64,000 bases of DNA from Hybos culiciformis (Eukaryota > Arthropoda > Insecta > Diptera > Hybotidae), in the NCBI GenBank assembly GCA_964007475.1, contig OZ023274.1, positions 77,449,303-77,513,302 on the forward strand, written 5' to 3'. A program made the translations under genes and the position numbers. Positions 22,577 to 35,963 of the stretch are shown one piece after another. Below the pieces are notes generated by a model. It ran no database searches. It saw nothing but the letters and a program-made list of their open reading frames with translations, and was not told where the DNA came from. Every line of letters begins with the position of its first letter. Position 1 is the first letter of the stretch.

Positions 22577-22697
22577 CATCTAAATGATTTCATTATTTAC
22601 GCTGATGCATCTAAATTTTTTCATTATATACGCTGATGCATCTAAATTTTTTCATTATTTACGCAGATGCATCTAAATGATTGCATGTGTATTGACG
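22577..22697 (+). repeat. 31-bp tandem repeat, about 3.9 copies
   Basis: Units start at 22577, 22608, 22639 and 22670, each beginning CATCTAAAT and containing TCATTAT.TACGC.GATG; the last is partial and diverged. No spacers lie between units, so this is a minisatellite and not a CRISPR array. It begins 160 bp after the palindrome at 22244-22417. Confidence 0.85.
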
Positions 22698-25600
22698 CAT
22701 ATAATACTCCATTTAGTGATCTAAATTCTATAGCACTAAATACAACATAACGATCCCCAACGCATTAAATTCAATTAAAATTACAGAAATAAATTATTCT
22801 CATATCTTAATTTTCAAAAACTTTCAAAGTTTATAATATTTTCATATTTCAACATTTTGACAGTTTTCTTAAGTTTTGTACTTTTCTAATTTAAAATATG
22901 ATGATTCCAATTCAAATGACGAGAAATTCTTTTCTATTCCATCGTAAGAAGAAGTTCACAAAGCGTTCGTTTATATAAATTCATAATTTTCAGTTAAGCC
23001 TTGTTGTCACACAGAACAGAAACAGGACCGGAAACAGATTTCAGTGCATATGCCGCAGAAACAGAAACAAGTACTTTTAACTTCACTCTGTTGCTTTAAT
23101 GTTTTAAAAATATACATTCAATGGCATTTATAAAATGTAAATTATATCAATTTGCCACAACTTATTTTATTTGTTTTATAAATTAATTTGTTTAATTTGA
23201 AATTTTTACGTTAAGGTTCTTATATATATTTTTATATAGTAAAATTTATCTATCTATCTAAATTTGTGTTCAACAGACGTTCTCCAACCCTTTATTTCTT
23301 CTTTATTTCATTTAAAAGGAAATATTTACCATAGCTGAAAATTGTCAAATATTTATTATTTGATTTAATTAAGATTTAAAAACATAATTAATTTTAAATT
23401 AGGGTATAAAGTTAATTGCATATGAAAAGAAAAATAGTTCACAGCTTCTTATTATAATGAATGTATCAATTGGTTTTCCTCATTATTATGTATTACAAAG
23501 TTTTGGCAATTTTTTTCATAGTCTTTTAAAGCTATTACAAACTTTTTAGTTATAGCTTATGATGGTTAAAAAATCAAAGTTCTGGTTTTTTTTAAAGTCT
23601 CTATGCCATTTTCGTAACATAATCTTAAAAAAAAGATACTGGAAAGCTAACATAACAAAAATTGTTTTCGGTATTTTCACATTACAAAATTTTCATAGTC
23701 AAGGCTAGATTTGCCCTATACTCAGAATTGTTGTATAATCTTGATATATAATCTTGAATGAACTTTTCTTTTTATACATGTACTTACAAAAAAAAAACTT
23801 CAAAATTGAAATTTGAAATAATAAGTTACATCACAATTTTTATAAGGAAGAAATAAATGTGAATTATATACTATCTCTATAACAATGAATATGAGCATTA
23901 TTATCATGCATATATGTAGTGTATGTGTAAAAGTCAATATAAATATATGTAGTTATATAATATTATGTATTGAATGTATATGAAAAAAATATTAAAGGAA
24001 AAATTAAAGATTATATCCTGAAAATACCACATGTAAACGTTGAAAAAATAAAATTTTCTCAAATGTGAAAATGGGAGTCACGTTTTTTCAATTAAATTTC
24101 CTTGAATTTTTTCATGTTCTCTTTAATGTAATGCTGTTTGTTGCAGAAAAACGTGCTTCGGTATATCCAATAGCCAAATCAAACAAAATTGTCATGCTTC
24201 ATGCAATGAAAATAATTTTAATATAGATTAGTTATTGCTTATAAACGCAATTGCACTATCAATTTCAACATTGTTTTAATTTTAGTTATTCCAAGTCACT
24301 ATACTTTTTGAATACCTTTTATAACTTTTAAAATTAAGACAGAAGGAAAAAGTTCAAATAGGATTAAATTCTTAGAGTGATTTATATATGGAAATCATTT
24401 ACTTGAATGGATATTGACTTTTATGCCTATCGATAAAGTATTTATACAAAATGTTTTATTAAAGCATGAATAGAATATTTTTCAGTTTATTTTAATGAAT
24501 TATTTAATTTATTTATGAATCAAGTAACTATAAGTCTATAACCTGATTTTGATAGTGTTTTTGACTTTAAAGCTTTTGTAGATTTAATTATTATATATAT
24601 ATTTTTTACTTATTATTTCGAGCTGATTATATTTCCTGTATTGTATGTAAATAATAATAAATTGTATAACATGAAAATGGTGTATAAAAATTAATTTTAT
24701 ACATGCATCTTATATACATACTCAAAATAAAAGATTCTCAAAAATTGTACCACACATAAATTTATTCATAATATGTACATCACAATTTAATGTATCTATG
24801 GATTATTAGTTATATTTATATAATAAAAAAAAATATCCAGACTTTTCCATAAAATAGGACACTTTTTCCTGCGGTTTTTTTTTTCCAAATTATATTAAAA
24901 ATTTTATACCTATACATGCATAATAAATGACATTGGCCTGAAAAAACTATTCGCATGCTCAATATTTTCATTGTTTTACAGCTGAAATGTCTGCATTAAG
25001 TTGTAAAAATTAATCATAAATATGATGAATGAAAATTAGTTGGAGAAAAATTTCCCTTTTCAGTGCCGAACCCGAATCGAAATATTATGATAAACACTGT
25101 ATACCTACTATTAGCGTACAATTTTGGACTTTCGGTTGATTTACATTTAACATTTAAGACTATCATAAATCAGTGGCAAGAAAAATTAAATCATATAACC
25201 ATAGGAACAGATCGTTTGCATAAAATCGTTAACTTGTGCCCTTATAACAATTGGCCTTAAGTTGGAATACAAAAATTATTTTTCAATACTTTTAAAAAGA
25301 GCCTTTGTCTCAATATGCACTAGCTAACATTGTGCATCGAGCGACTTGCTTTTGACCGCAAACTAATTGTTTGTACTTCTGCACTTAATTTTCCTCTTCG
25401 TGGAAAAGTTGAACGGAGCTATTTATTTACGGGTAGAACATATCTAACTTCTACTCTCAAGGGAACAAAGGATAGTCTGACTTTTATAGGCTGTATAATT
25501 TAGAAGGGTTTATTAATAAAAAATAAATTATTTGTCGACCCGGAAAAAAAACTTCTGTTTAAGTTAATTTATTTTAACTTTGAATGACTATTTACTTAAG

Positions 25601-28600
25601 TATTAGCATAAATTAAATAAGATTATCTGTTTAGAGTTTTTTTTTCTCACAGTTCTCAAATGTTAAAATTTATAAAAAAAAAAATTTTAATTTATAATTT
25701 TCTCAGGTTTTTTAGGTAAAAATCTATGATATATTATCTGAGACATCAAGGTGTCTAATTTACAGTGATGTCTGAGTTATAGAGACTGTTTTCATACAAA
25801 TATGAGCTTATTAAGTGTATTTTTTCTCACTGAATATGGTGCCATTTTTTCGCGTCGAAGCTAAGTCGGAATCTCTCTTCTCTACCTAGTAACAATTAAG
25901 AAATATGTTCATATCAATTAAAATTTTAAAATCTTTTTTATAAAGAAATTAATGTAATTATTTTTTTGTTAGACATTAAGGCGACATCATATTATGGGTT
26001 TTTAAAAATTTCTCATAATATTCTAAATAATACATATAATAATTTAAATATTCTTCCTTAAAATTTTTGCATTTAAAAAATGTGCAAATAAGTCCTTGAA
26101 TTTGATAAAAACAGTCAACAGATTGCCGAGAAAACATTATTATAGAGAAATAGAGAGAACAAAGTTTTTTATTTTTATTATTAAAAGGAGAACACAAAAA
26201 ATTTTCCCAGACATAGTGGTGCGCATGTTTAGGGAAAAAGGGTCAAAGTTTCCCGGAAAAATTAATATAGGTTTTTAAAAGGGTAGTAAATACTAAAAAT
26301 ATAAAAAAATAAACATTTTTTATATGTTCTGTATAATTTAAAATTCTTTTTGAACACATGGTTTTTATTAACATTATTTTTTATGTGGTTTTGAACTTTT
26401 TTCTGTTTTAATGTAATGAGAATTATTTCTCAATATTATGTCAATAGCCTCTTTTTACAGAATTTTCATCTTTTGTATACGGAAAATAAAAAACTTATAT
26501 TATCCACTCAATTAGAATGGGATTTTTCATATCATTAAATAATGTTCGTTTATTGACTATTAATATAGTCAAAAATATCAGAAATATTAAGATATTTAAC
26601 GTAATATCACGCCATGATAATGCGAAAGAACTAAGGACTAATGTGAGAATTCGGTTTGAAGCCATTCACAAATTTTTCTTTTGAATATATTTTTTATGGA
26701 ATATTGTCTGGTGTTCTATTTTGGGCCCTAGGGTCAATGCAAGGACCCAAATGCCATATTTAAAGAAAATATCATATTCCGGTTTCAGTAAGTTTAGTTG
26801 AAGCAATAATTAAATGAAAATACAAGCATAGGTTTCTTTTTTGATTTAATGTAATCTGTTGAACACTAGGTTTATAAAATTTCTGTATTGGGTACTGAAA
26901 AATTTCTTCTTAAAGATCTTTTTAACGTTTTCGATGGGTCAGAAATCTTTCAATTAACTAAAACAATGGTTTTTATTTAGATTCTTTTAAGAACTTTTCT
27001 TTATTATGTACATAGATATAAATTATAATTTTTTATAATATTGGAAAATGCGTCTACGCATCATTAAATTTTCCTGATTAAACAAAAACCGTACCATTTT
27101 ATTAAATGATATTTTAGTCGTTAATCTGTAAACATAATTATTTTAAGAAAAAAAAAAAAAAATCTTAAATAAAAATCTTCAAAAATTTTCATTTAACTGA
27201 TGAAAAATCTTTGACTGTAAGGCGCAAAATGTAATTAATCATTTTGGCATTGAAGGAAAAGAGAAGTAATTTGCTCCTACTATTCAAACAATACTATACA
27301 TATAACGATATTTTTACAAGATTAAATTTAAATAAAATATTACAAAAAAGTTTTTATGTTTATGCTTCAACATTTGTTGTTGATGGTCTTTTACTTCTTT
27401 TTATGTTTTATTTTCAATGTTTTTTTCTTTTTTTTTAATTTTCTTTAGGGAGATTCTTGTGCACATAGAAAAAAGAATATAAAATAAATTGCCATATTTA
27501 CATTGTGCTTTAAGCTTATTTTATATATACAATTTTTAACATATCCTCGGAAAATTTAACTTTCACTGTCATTTTTGTATAATATTTTTGTGTTGCACAA
27601 AAATCTTATTTAACTACTTTAAAAGAAAAACGGAAATGTTTTTTTTTTCGTAATCTTTTTTAACATTATGTAGATATAAGATACATTTATGTTACATTGT
27701 ACGTACATAGTTTAAATTTTTCGTGAAAATTAATATCTTTTGTTTAGTTATTGTCTAAAAAAGTGATGATTAAGTTTCAAGTTTGATAATAGTCAATTGT
27801 TATATTTTTGAAGTTGGGAAACATAATATATCTTTCGTTTTGGATATTTAAGGAATTTGTAGTAAGAAATAGATTTTTTCGATGAATTTTTAATAATATT
27901 TAGATATAGACCTATTTTCACTTACCTGTTTGGAATTTTATACATTCTACTCAAGTTATGTATTCATTCTATCATGAGAACCGGGCCTGATTTATTAATA
28001 ACTAAATGGTTGAAAAAAACAATATATATTATATTAAGTGTTATGTGTACATAAATGTACATTTAATTTTATAATAAAATAAAATGTTCTTAATTGTAAA
28101 ATTTATTTATGTTAAGTGAAAATTTTTCCATTGGTGAAAAAACTATCTACATATACATATTTAAGCAATATTTTTTATTTGAATAAATTGATAAAGTTTA
28201 TAAATTTATCATTATGATACATTTTGCATAATTTAGCATATTTTTATTCTTACTCAAAAGTTATAAATCATCAGTTAAATCGTGGTTATGATATGTATAT
28301 TTCAAATTTTTTTTTAAACTTAAGAAAAATATTTTCGTTGGGTATATGCATACATAAACTACACATTGAAATTTTCTTTGTGGTTTTACAAACGAAATAC
28401 TTAGAATACTTCTGTACCTATAAGTTGTAGAATGGAACCATAAGAATATATTCAATTTCATATCCTTTTAATATCCTTAGAGCTTAATAATATAATTGAG
28501 ACATGAATAAAAATAGTTTTTTTTTTGTAAACTTTTTATATCCTTATAACTTATAACTCAAATATATTATTACGTAAGAATAAAAATAGTGGCAAAGAAT

Positions 28601-31600
28601 AATTTTCATTTCACCGAATGAAATGTCAAAATTTTATTTTATTTTAAGCTTATTTAAGCACAGAAATGAAATACTAATAATTTTCTAAAATAACGTTCTC
28701 GTTTTTTTGTATATGTTATCGTAACTTATTAGTAAATTATTTCTCTCTGGTTTAAAAAAGCAACAATTTTGGTACACGTATATTGTACATCATTTTTGAG
28801 GGAACTATTACATTTTCGACTAAGCAATATTTTGCAATGAAACAAAAATTCTATAATATTTTATTTTCTCGCAATTTTTGGAAAATTGTCTTTCCATCTA
28901 CGAAATAAATTTAAGGATATTTTAAAGTCAGCGAATAGGAATTTTTGTTACAAAGTTTTTTCAAAATACTAAAAGTTTTTATATACACTTAATCGCTTTT
29001 TTATTTATCAAATTTCTAATAAGTGTGTTGTTGAAGATGTAAGCTAATATTATTAATGGTTGAAATAAAAACAAAATTTCCTAAATCCATTATAGTATCA
29101 CATCAACCACATCCGGCTGCTTATCCACTTTAAATTCCAAAAAAAACTATCAGATATTTTGTTTGCCCTTTTTTTTATTCTTCAATTTATATAGATTATG
29201 TTCAAATTATATACACATATAAATTTTGTTCATACTTTCATATTTATATTATTATGGAGGCAAATTTTGTATACATAAAATAAAATAATTTTTGAAAAAT
29301 AAAGTTTATTCTGTTAACGTTCGATGTTGGTGAGGTCAGGAATGAAAAAAAAAAATGATATTATCCTTGATACAGTTAGTCTTCAAATTTTGTAAAAAAT
29401 TCTTTAACTAAATACATTACATTATATAATATGGAATTTTAAATTTGTTATGATTTGCACACTGAATTAAAAGAATCATAAGAGAATCGAAATAGATTAT
29501 ATTATTTAATATAGTTCATGTTATGTATGTAAATATGTCAGATTTTAAATTTTATTGCGATCAATATTGATTGCCATGTGAATGATCTGACTGGAAAGGA
29601 TAGTGTTGAAGGGTTCATACAACATCATTGTTTTGTTGAAGTCTATTATTATGCCAATGATTAATAAGTTAAATATGTTCTTTTTATTATACCAAAAACA
29701 TTGAAATATTTCAAATATACACAAATAAAATTAAACATGTAGCGTAGGTAGCTATTTATTTTTATAATGAATGTTTTCTATTAATATCGCTGCTGAGATT
29801 ACTGGGGAGAAAAAAAATTGTTTTTGAAATACGAAATGAAAAAAATAACGACAAAGTTGTATAATAATTATTAAATTAAGTATACCCCAACATAATTCCC
29901 ATTAAATGTGATAATATTAATTTAAAGCATATGAAATGAGTCCTTTGAAAATATTAAAAAAAGATTTTTTTAAATTATAAATATACAATAAAAATAAAAC
30001 AAATTCTTTATTTTAGCATTTTGAATGTATACACACTTGTATGAAAAAATTTCCAAATTATAACTTTTATTTTATTTATTTTTAAACAGGAATCGAAGGT
30101 CATTGGTTTTTTGGTTTGTTAGGGTGTAATAACATAATTTCTTAGTCAAATTTGCCTCTTTTTCAATTACGAGCTTTATTTTTTAATGAGTATAATGACG
30201 AAATCCCTTTCCACTGGTGGCTGTAATTCAGTTGAGAGTTCAAATGAAGAAAAAAATTGTCATGCTTGAAACATTAAATTGCATTATAATTGTTGAAATT
30301 TCTTCTTATATGTATTATATATAGACGTTCATCCAATGATGATTTCAAAAATTTTTTATCAAAGTTTTAATCAAATATTTGAAACCACATATATAAACAG
30401 GGATATTGCTATCAATAAGCAAACAAAAAATAATATAATAAATGAAAAATCATTCAAAGAATTTACATAAGCGCACTTACTATCATGTTATATTACTATT
30501 ATTTTTGATATATAGAGATATTATTATATTATGAAAACCTAAAATGCATTTGGCGTACGAGTGCACTTTTATACACTAGAAATTCAACACAAGCGTACTC
30601 AATTTTTCATACCATCTATGTGTTTTGAACAAAAATATATAAAATATTCTTTCTCAATAATAAAAAATGTTATGAATGGAAACCAAAAATATATGTTTTA
30701 TGGTTTTTTATGCACATACATTTTGAATTCATATTTGATTGATATTTTTTAATTTAGATTTAAATTTTTTTATTTATTATATTTTTTATTAAATAAAATC
30801 TGAAAGTAAGTTTTATGTTTTTTACGGTTTTATATTGATCTCTCGGTGGTTAAAAAAAAAATTATACATAAATTTTGGATTTATTTTATATAATTATTAG
30901 CTATAATTTTCATGTTTTAACTTTTTATTCATGTTATTATATTCTATAAGTTAGGAGTTGGGAATTGTCACAGAAATTGCAAGATAATCTCTTACTGAAT
31001 AGAATCATCATAAGTCTTTAAGATAAACAGTCGTATTTACATTTTAAATACGTATAAATACAGAATGTTCAAATTTCTTTTTATCATAAAGTGATATAAA
31101 TTTTTTTTTAATTGAATTAATCTGTTAAAAGGGTAATTTTGGTATATTCAATGTTTTTGAATCTTCCAAAATTGGTCATCAAAATTATTCTTCAAAATTA
31201 TTATTGAGTTGAATCTATAGTTGATTTTTTTAATTTTATTCGTGTACAAGATACGAGGTTTATTTAACAAATTCTTCGAAACCTTGATGGATTATAATCA
31301 AATCGATTGTTTTTTGTTTACAAAGATGATCTTTTTTTAAAAAATGGTACACAAAAATAATCTAGTTTGTATGTGGAAAACATATGTAATTTTGTTTTTA
31401 TTACCAAGATTTTCTGTATTTCATCCAAATTCATTTGAAAAAAGATATTTTCTTTATCTTCACTAGGGACCAAGAAAAACCTCTTAAATATATACCATCT
31501 ATTTTATTTATTTAACTTTCGTATGTGTTTTTTATGTGCTTCAGGTAATATTTATGGTGATAAGTTAAATTCTTATGTATACCACCTGAAATTATACATT

Positions 31601-34600
31601 TGTTCGTCTCGCGGTTATGTATTGAGTCTTTTTTTTAAAGAATTTTTTCAATATCTATTGATTGGTTTTTTTTTTTTTTTTTGAATTTTAATCTCTTGAG
31701 AAATGATTTCAAAATAATTTTTATGTTTTTTTTTTTTTGGAAATTTTCAAGCATTTTGAGTAAAATCTTTGATCTGTTTGTGGGGTTTTAATATGAATGT
31801 CTTTAATTTTTTTGTTGCTAAATTTTGAAAAAGGAAAAGAAATCAAATTCTTTTCATATGCAAATTTCAATTTCCACTTTAACATCATTAATAATAATTT
31901 GTATATTGAGAAAATCTAGAAATGAATAAGGAATTCTTAATTATATGGTTTTCCATTTGTGGTATATGTTATCCATAAAAAAAACTTGTGAATTAATATA
32001 TTAAAAGTTATTCTCAATGAACTTGTTTGCATTTCACATAATAATACTGAAAGAAATAATAATCCAAAATTTAAGTGAAGTGTTGAAAAGTTTCAAAAGA
32101 AATGCATATAAGCCTCTTGGTCTCATGTAAAATTTTATTTGTTAATAATTTTTATTTCCTTATCGAGGAATATAAAAATTTTATTAACAAAATCCCAGAG
32201 AAAAAAGTACTTTCACTTTTTACATTTTTCCGAGAAAATATTTCAATTTTTTTTTCTCTAAAACCCTTACACAGACTGTCGCAAAAATTAACCAAATCGA
32301 TTTAACCATGCTCAAGTTATGCTCTTATACCAACGAACAGTATTTTATTTTTATTTACATAGATAGATAGATAAAAAAAAATTCTAAATTTAGAAAAATT
32401 TTGGAAACGATGAAAAGGGAAAAAAATTTATTCCGATATTTCGGTAGACATAAATTTTCTAACCTTAGTTTTCGTCATATTTAGTTAGTCGAGACACCAT
32501 ACTTTATATCTTAAATTATATTAGTTTACGAGAAAGAGGATTCAGTTATTTATTATTAATTAAAAAAAAGTTATCTTTTTCGTATTAAAAAATAATATAT
32601 ATTCATATTCCTATTTTTATTTTTATTATACAAAATATAATATAATATCTCATAAACTTTTTAATTTGTTTTTGAAACGCTTTACGGGACACATATTTCA
32701 AAATCTATGTATTTTTTTCCGTCTTAAGAGGATTAAGTTTGCTATACTTATAGTGCCAATATTATTATTATAATTATGAATTTTCAATATAAGTAATTGA
32801 AGGTGAAAAGTTTAATAAACTTATCTTCATCTGGTGTAAAAGCCAATTTTCTTTTTACAATGAAAATTTTAATGAATTGGAAAGTTTCCAAATGAAAGAT
32901 GATGAAAAAAAAAAATATATTTATTTTCTATAATATGATTTCTAAAAGTGTCGCAATAAAAAACCACCCTCTGTAAATTACTTTTTTTTTTTTACTTGGT
33001 TCTTTTATTAACTTTTTTTTTCAACTTTTATGATACTATGTGATATTTGATTTATAGGTAAGTTGATTTTCCATTAAAATTTTTATCACCTTTCATTTTA
33101 CAAAATGATTCTTATGAAAATGGATCAATATAAAATTATATATGTATATAGAATTCTATCCTATGTGAACTTTTAGTTCAAAATTATCTCTTTTATTCAA
33201 CTGTCATAAAGCTCTTAAAGTTTTTTTTCTTTTTTTCTAATTCTATTTTTTTTTAAATATCTTGAATTCTGTAAATCATGGGCATCATGTGAAATGTTCT
33301 ACGTAAAACATGGTGTTAGATGATAAGAAAAACTTAATCTATATAATTTATCATACACAATTTGTTCCAAAAAAAACTGGAACACCTATATAATGAGAGA
33401 AACTATAATGCAATTCGAAATAATTTCATTATTTTCAATTAACTTTAAGCAGTAAATAAATTTTAATCCCCAAATTTTCACCGTCAGAGATTTTGTTTAA
33501 TTCAAATTGAAAAAATATAATAATTCCTGATGCCGAGTAATTAATAAAAAGTTTTCTATTCTTAAACAGGAAACATTTTGCTGCAACAACGATAAGTATA
33601 GTTGAAAACTGATAACTGAAATTTAATAAAATTTTGCAGTAACATTAATTTGTAAAATATAATTTTAAATCAAGAATTTTTTTTTTCTAATATTTTGGCT
33701 ACAAAATGATAAGTGAACTTAATAATAATAATAATAATAATAATATAAAGATCATACTTTTTAAAATAGTACCTCATTTTAATGTTAAATAAGCCGTAAC
33801 TCAATTTTAAACTTTTTCTATCTACTTTTATTCCAGATGAATAAGCCCATAATATAAAGAAATTTTGGATATATTGTACATATTTTATATTATATTTATA
33901 TAAATATATAAATATAATATGTACGTAAGATAAATTTTTTAATATAAATATAGTTTGTATAAGGAAAAATTTGCAAGTTGCAGTAAATATTCAACATATA
34001 ATATAAATTGAAATATATGTATAGGAATACATAAATAGGTATACTCTAATTTATTTTGATATTAAAAATTTTAATTAATTTAACACCTACCTATGCAATG
34101 GGCTTACAAAGTCTAATACACAAACAATACCTTCTATACTCATTATACAATACCTTCTAAAATTATTGATTATACCTTAACAATATTTTAAAAACAAGCT
34201 CTCGACTTTTCTCACAAAAAAAAATGTATATATAGAAATAGTAATATTCCATAAACCCTGTATATTTTCTTTAAAGTGTAACTTTATTTCGCAATTATCA
34301 TTACATATTTTCTTTTTTCATCTTCTTTTGATTAAAGATTTTATTAAAAATAAAAAAAAAATGGCAAAAAATAATTGATAATAAACGTTTTATGAAGAAA
34401 ATTATGTGAGTGTTGTTATTTTTAAATCATTTGGCTTTAAGAAAATGTGAAAGCTTTAATAAAAATTTAATCTTAACATTAAAAAAAAAGGGGGGGAAAA
34501 TGATCAAGATTTAGAAAAAAAAAGAAAATTTATTTTAAAATGTTTAATTTAATATAATATCTGTAATTAATTTTGAATAAAAAATAATGAAGGATAGCAA

Positions 34601-35600
34601 AATAAGTAGCATTAGAATTACATTAGAAATTATTATGTGAGCAATAAGCATACTAACTAACTACTAACTATAATAATAATATTAATAGAAAATTCAAACT
34701 TAGTGTAGAATGGGGCTAACAATATAATTAGCTATCAATATAACATTTGCAAAAACATTTTTAAGTAAATTTATGTTATTGTGGTAATTTATTTTTAACT
34801 TTGTTGGATAAAAGTTACCAGTGAAAGAAATAAGTCTATATAAAGCTTGTCATTGTACTAAAATCATTTATAATAAATTATGTCGCCTCAAAAATTATAG
34901 AATTAAAATAAATATTAAAGTTAATTTTTGTTATTTTCAAATTTAAATTTGTTATTGTTAAATTAAATTTTTGTTATAAAAACAATTTAATCTTTGGTAA
35001 AAAAAAAACGTTTCCTCAAAAAAAATGTGTGCAGATTTTGTCTGTAAATATAATTCTGAGAAAGGAAATTTTTTTCAAATTCTTTTATTACTGTTTTGGT
35101 ACATTCGACAATGTGGGGAATATTAAGAATCATTTCTAGACATTTTTGATGTCGGAATATCTGCTTTCGAATAAAATTAACAATTTTTATTTTAGTTGAT
35201 ACAAGGACTTCAATTGGATAACAACTAGTTTAAAACAGTCGGCTGATATTAAAATATATATAGTTACTCATTATTGTATTTTAAAATTGTTATAATTATT
35301 TATAAGATATACATGCATAGTTAAAAAGACTAAAAAAAATATATATTTTTTTTAAATATTACAAAAATAAAACGTAAAAAGGATAAACGTATATTTTAAA
35401 AGAACACGGCTTTTTTAGAAGGATTTGTATTTTTAAAAGGTTTCAATTTAATATGTAAAAAACAAAATTTAATTGTGTTTAAGTGAATGAATATAAATTT
35501 TTCGATGAAATAAAATTTTGTGATAAATGCAACCGAATAATGAAAAGAAAATAAAATTAAAATATTTTCTATAAAAATGTTATGCTTAATTAAATTGTTA
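22698..35600. other. Gene desert, AT-rich
   Basis: About 13 kb in which I recognise no gene, RNA gene or complete transposon. A relatively complex patch lies at about 25050-25560 (with a 65-aa frame at 25063-25260 lacking any known domain); it could be worn transposon sequence. Short microsatellites occur, such as AAT repeats at 33721-33744 and a few GATA/TCTA units near 23250 and 32360. All longer open frames are Ile/Phe/Lys/Asn-rich and look like chance. Confidence 0.5.
33721..33744. repeat. (AAT)n microsatellite
   Basis: Eight uninterrupted AAT units. Confidence 0.9.
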
Positions 35601-35963
35601 TTAAGGGGACTTGGTACCAGTTTTGATTTTTTGTCCCAAAATATTTTTAGTTTATTTTAAAGCTTAATTTAGCAAAAACATTTCATTCACAACCTCCGAA
35701 CTGTTTGATACTTTAAAAGGGTATAAAACTTTTTAGAATCGGTTAAGGCTAAGTGCTCGGAAGTCGGAATCTATTCAAAACCATTTTTTGTGTCACAAAA
35801 TGGTTCTAAAAAAAACTGATTCTAAAAAGTTATACCAATTTAAAGTATGAAACAGTCCGGAGGTTGTGAATGAAATGTTTTTTCTAAATTAAACTTTAAA
35901 ATCATCTAAAACGGTTTTTCAATTTTGTGACAAAAAATCCAAACTGGTACCAAGTCCGCTTAA
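35601..35963. mobile_element. 355-bp piggyBac-like MITE with TTAA target duplication
   Basis: Body 35605-35959, flanked on both sides by TTAA (35601-35604, 35960-35963). Ends are GGGGACTTGGTACCAG and its near-perfect inverse CTGGTACCAAGTCCGC. The inverted similarity continues inward: the half containing TTTCATTCACAACCTCCG is mirrored by CGGAGGTTGTGAATGAAA, so most of the element is one long imperfect hairpin. TTAA target use is the hallmark of the piggyBac superfamily. No coding capacity. Confidence 0.8.

Noticed and set aside
22577..22697. Regular 31-bp units considered as a CRISPR array
   Set aside because: Units are contiguous, with no spacers, in an animal-type genome; this is a minisatellite.
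25063..25560. More complex patch with a 65-aa frame, considered as a gene or transposon exon
   Set aside because: No recognisable domain, no convincing splice sites and no termini; left as unexplained sequence.
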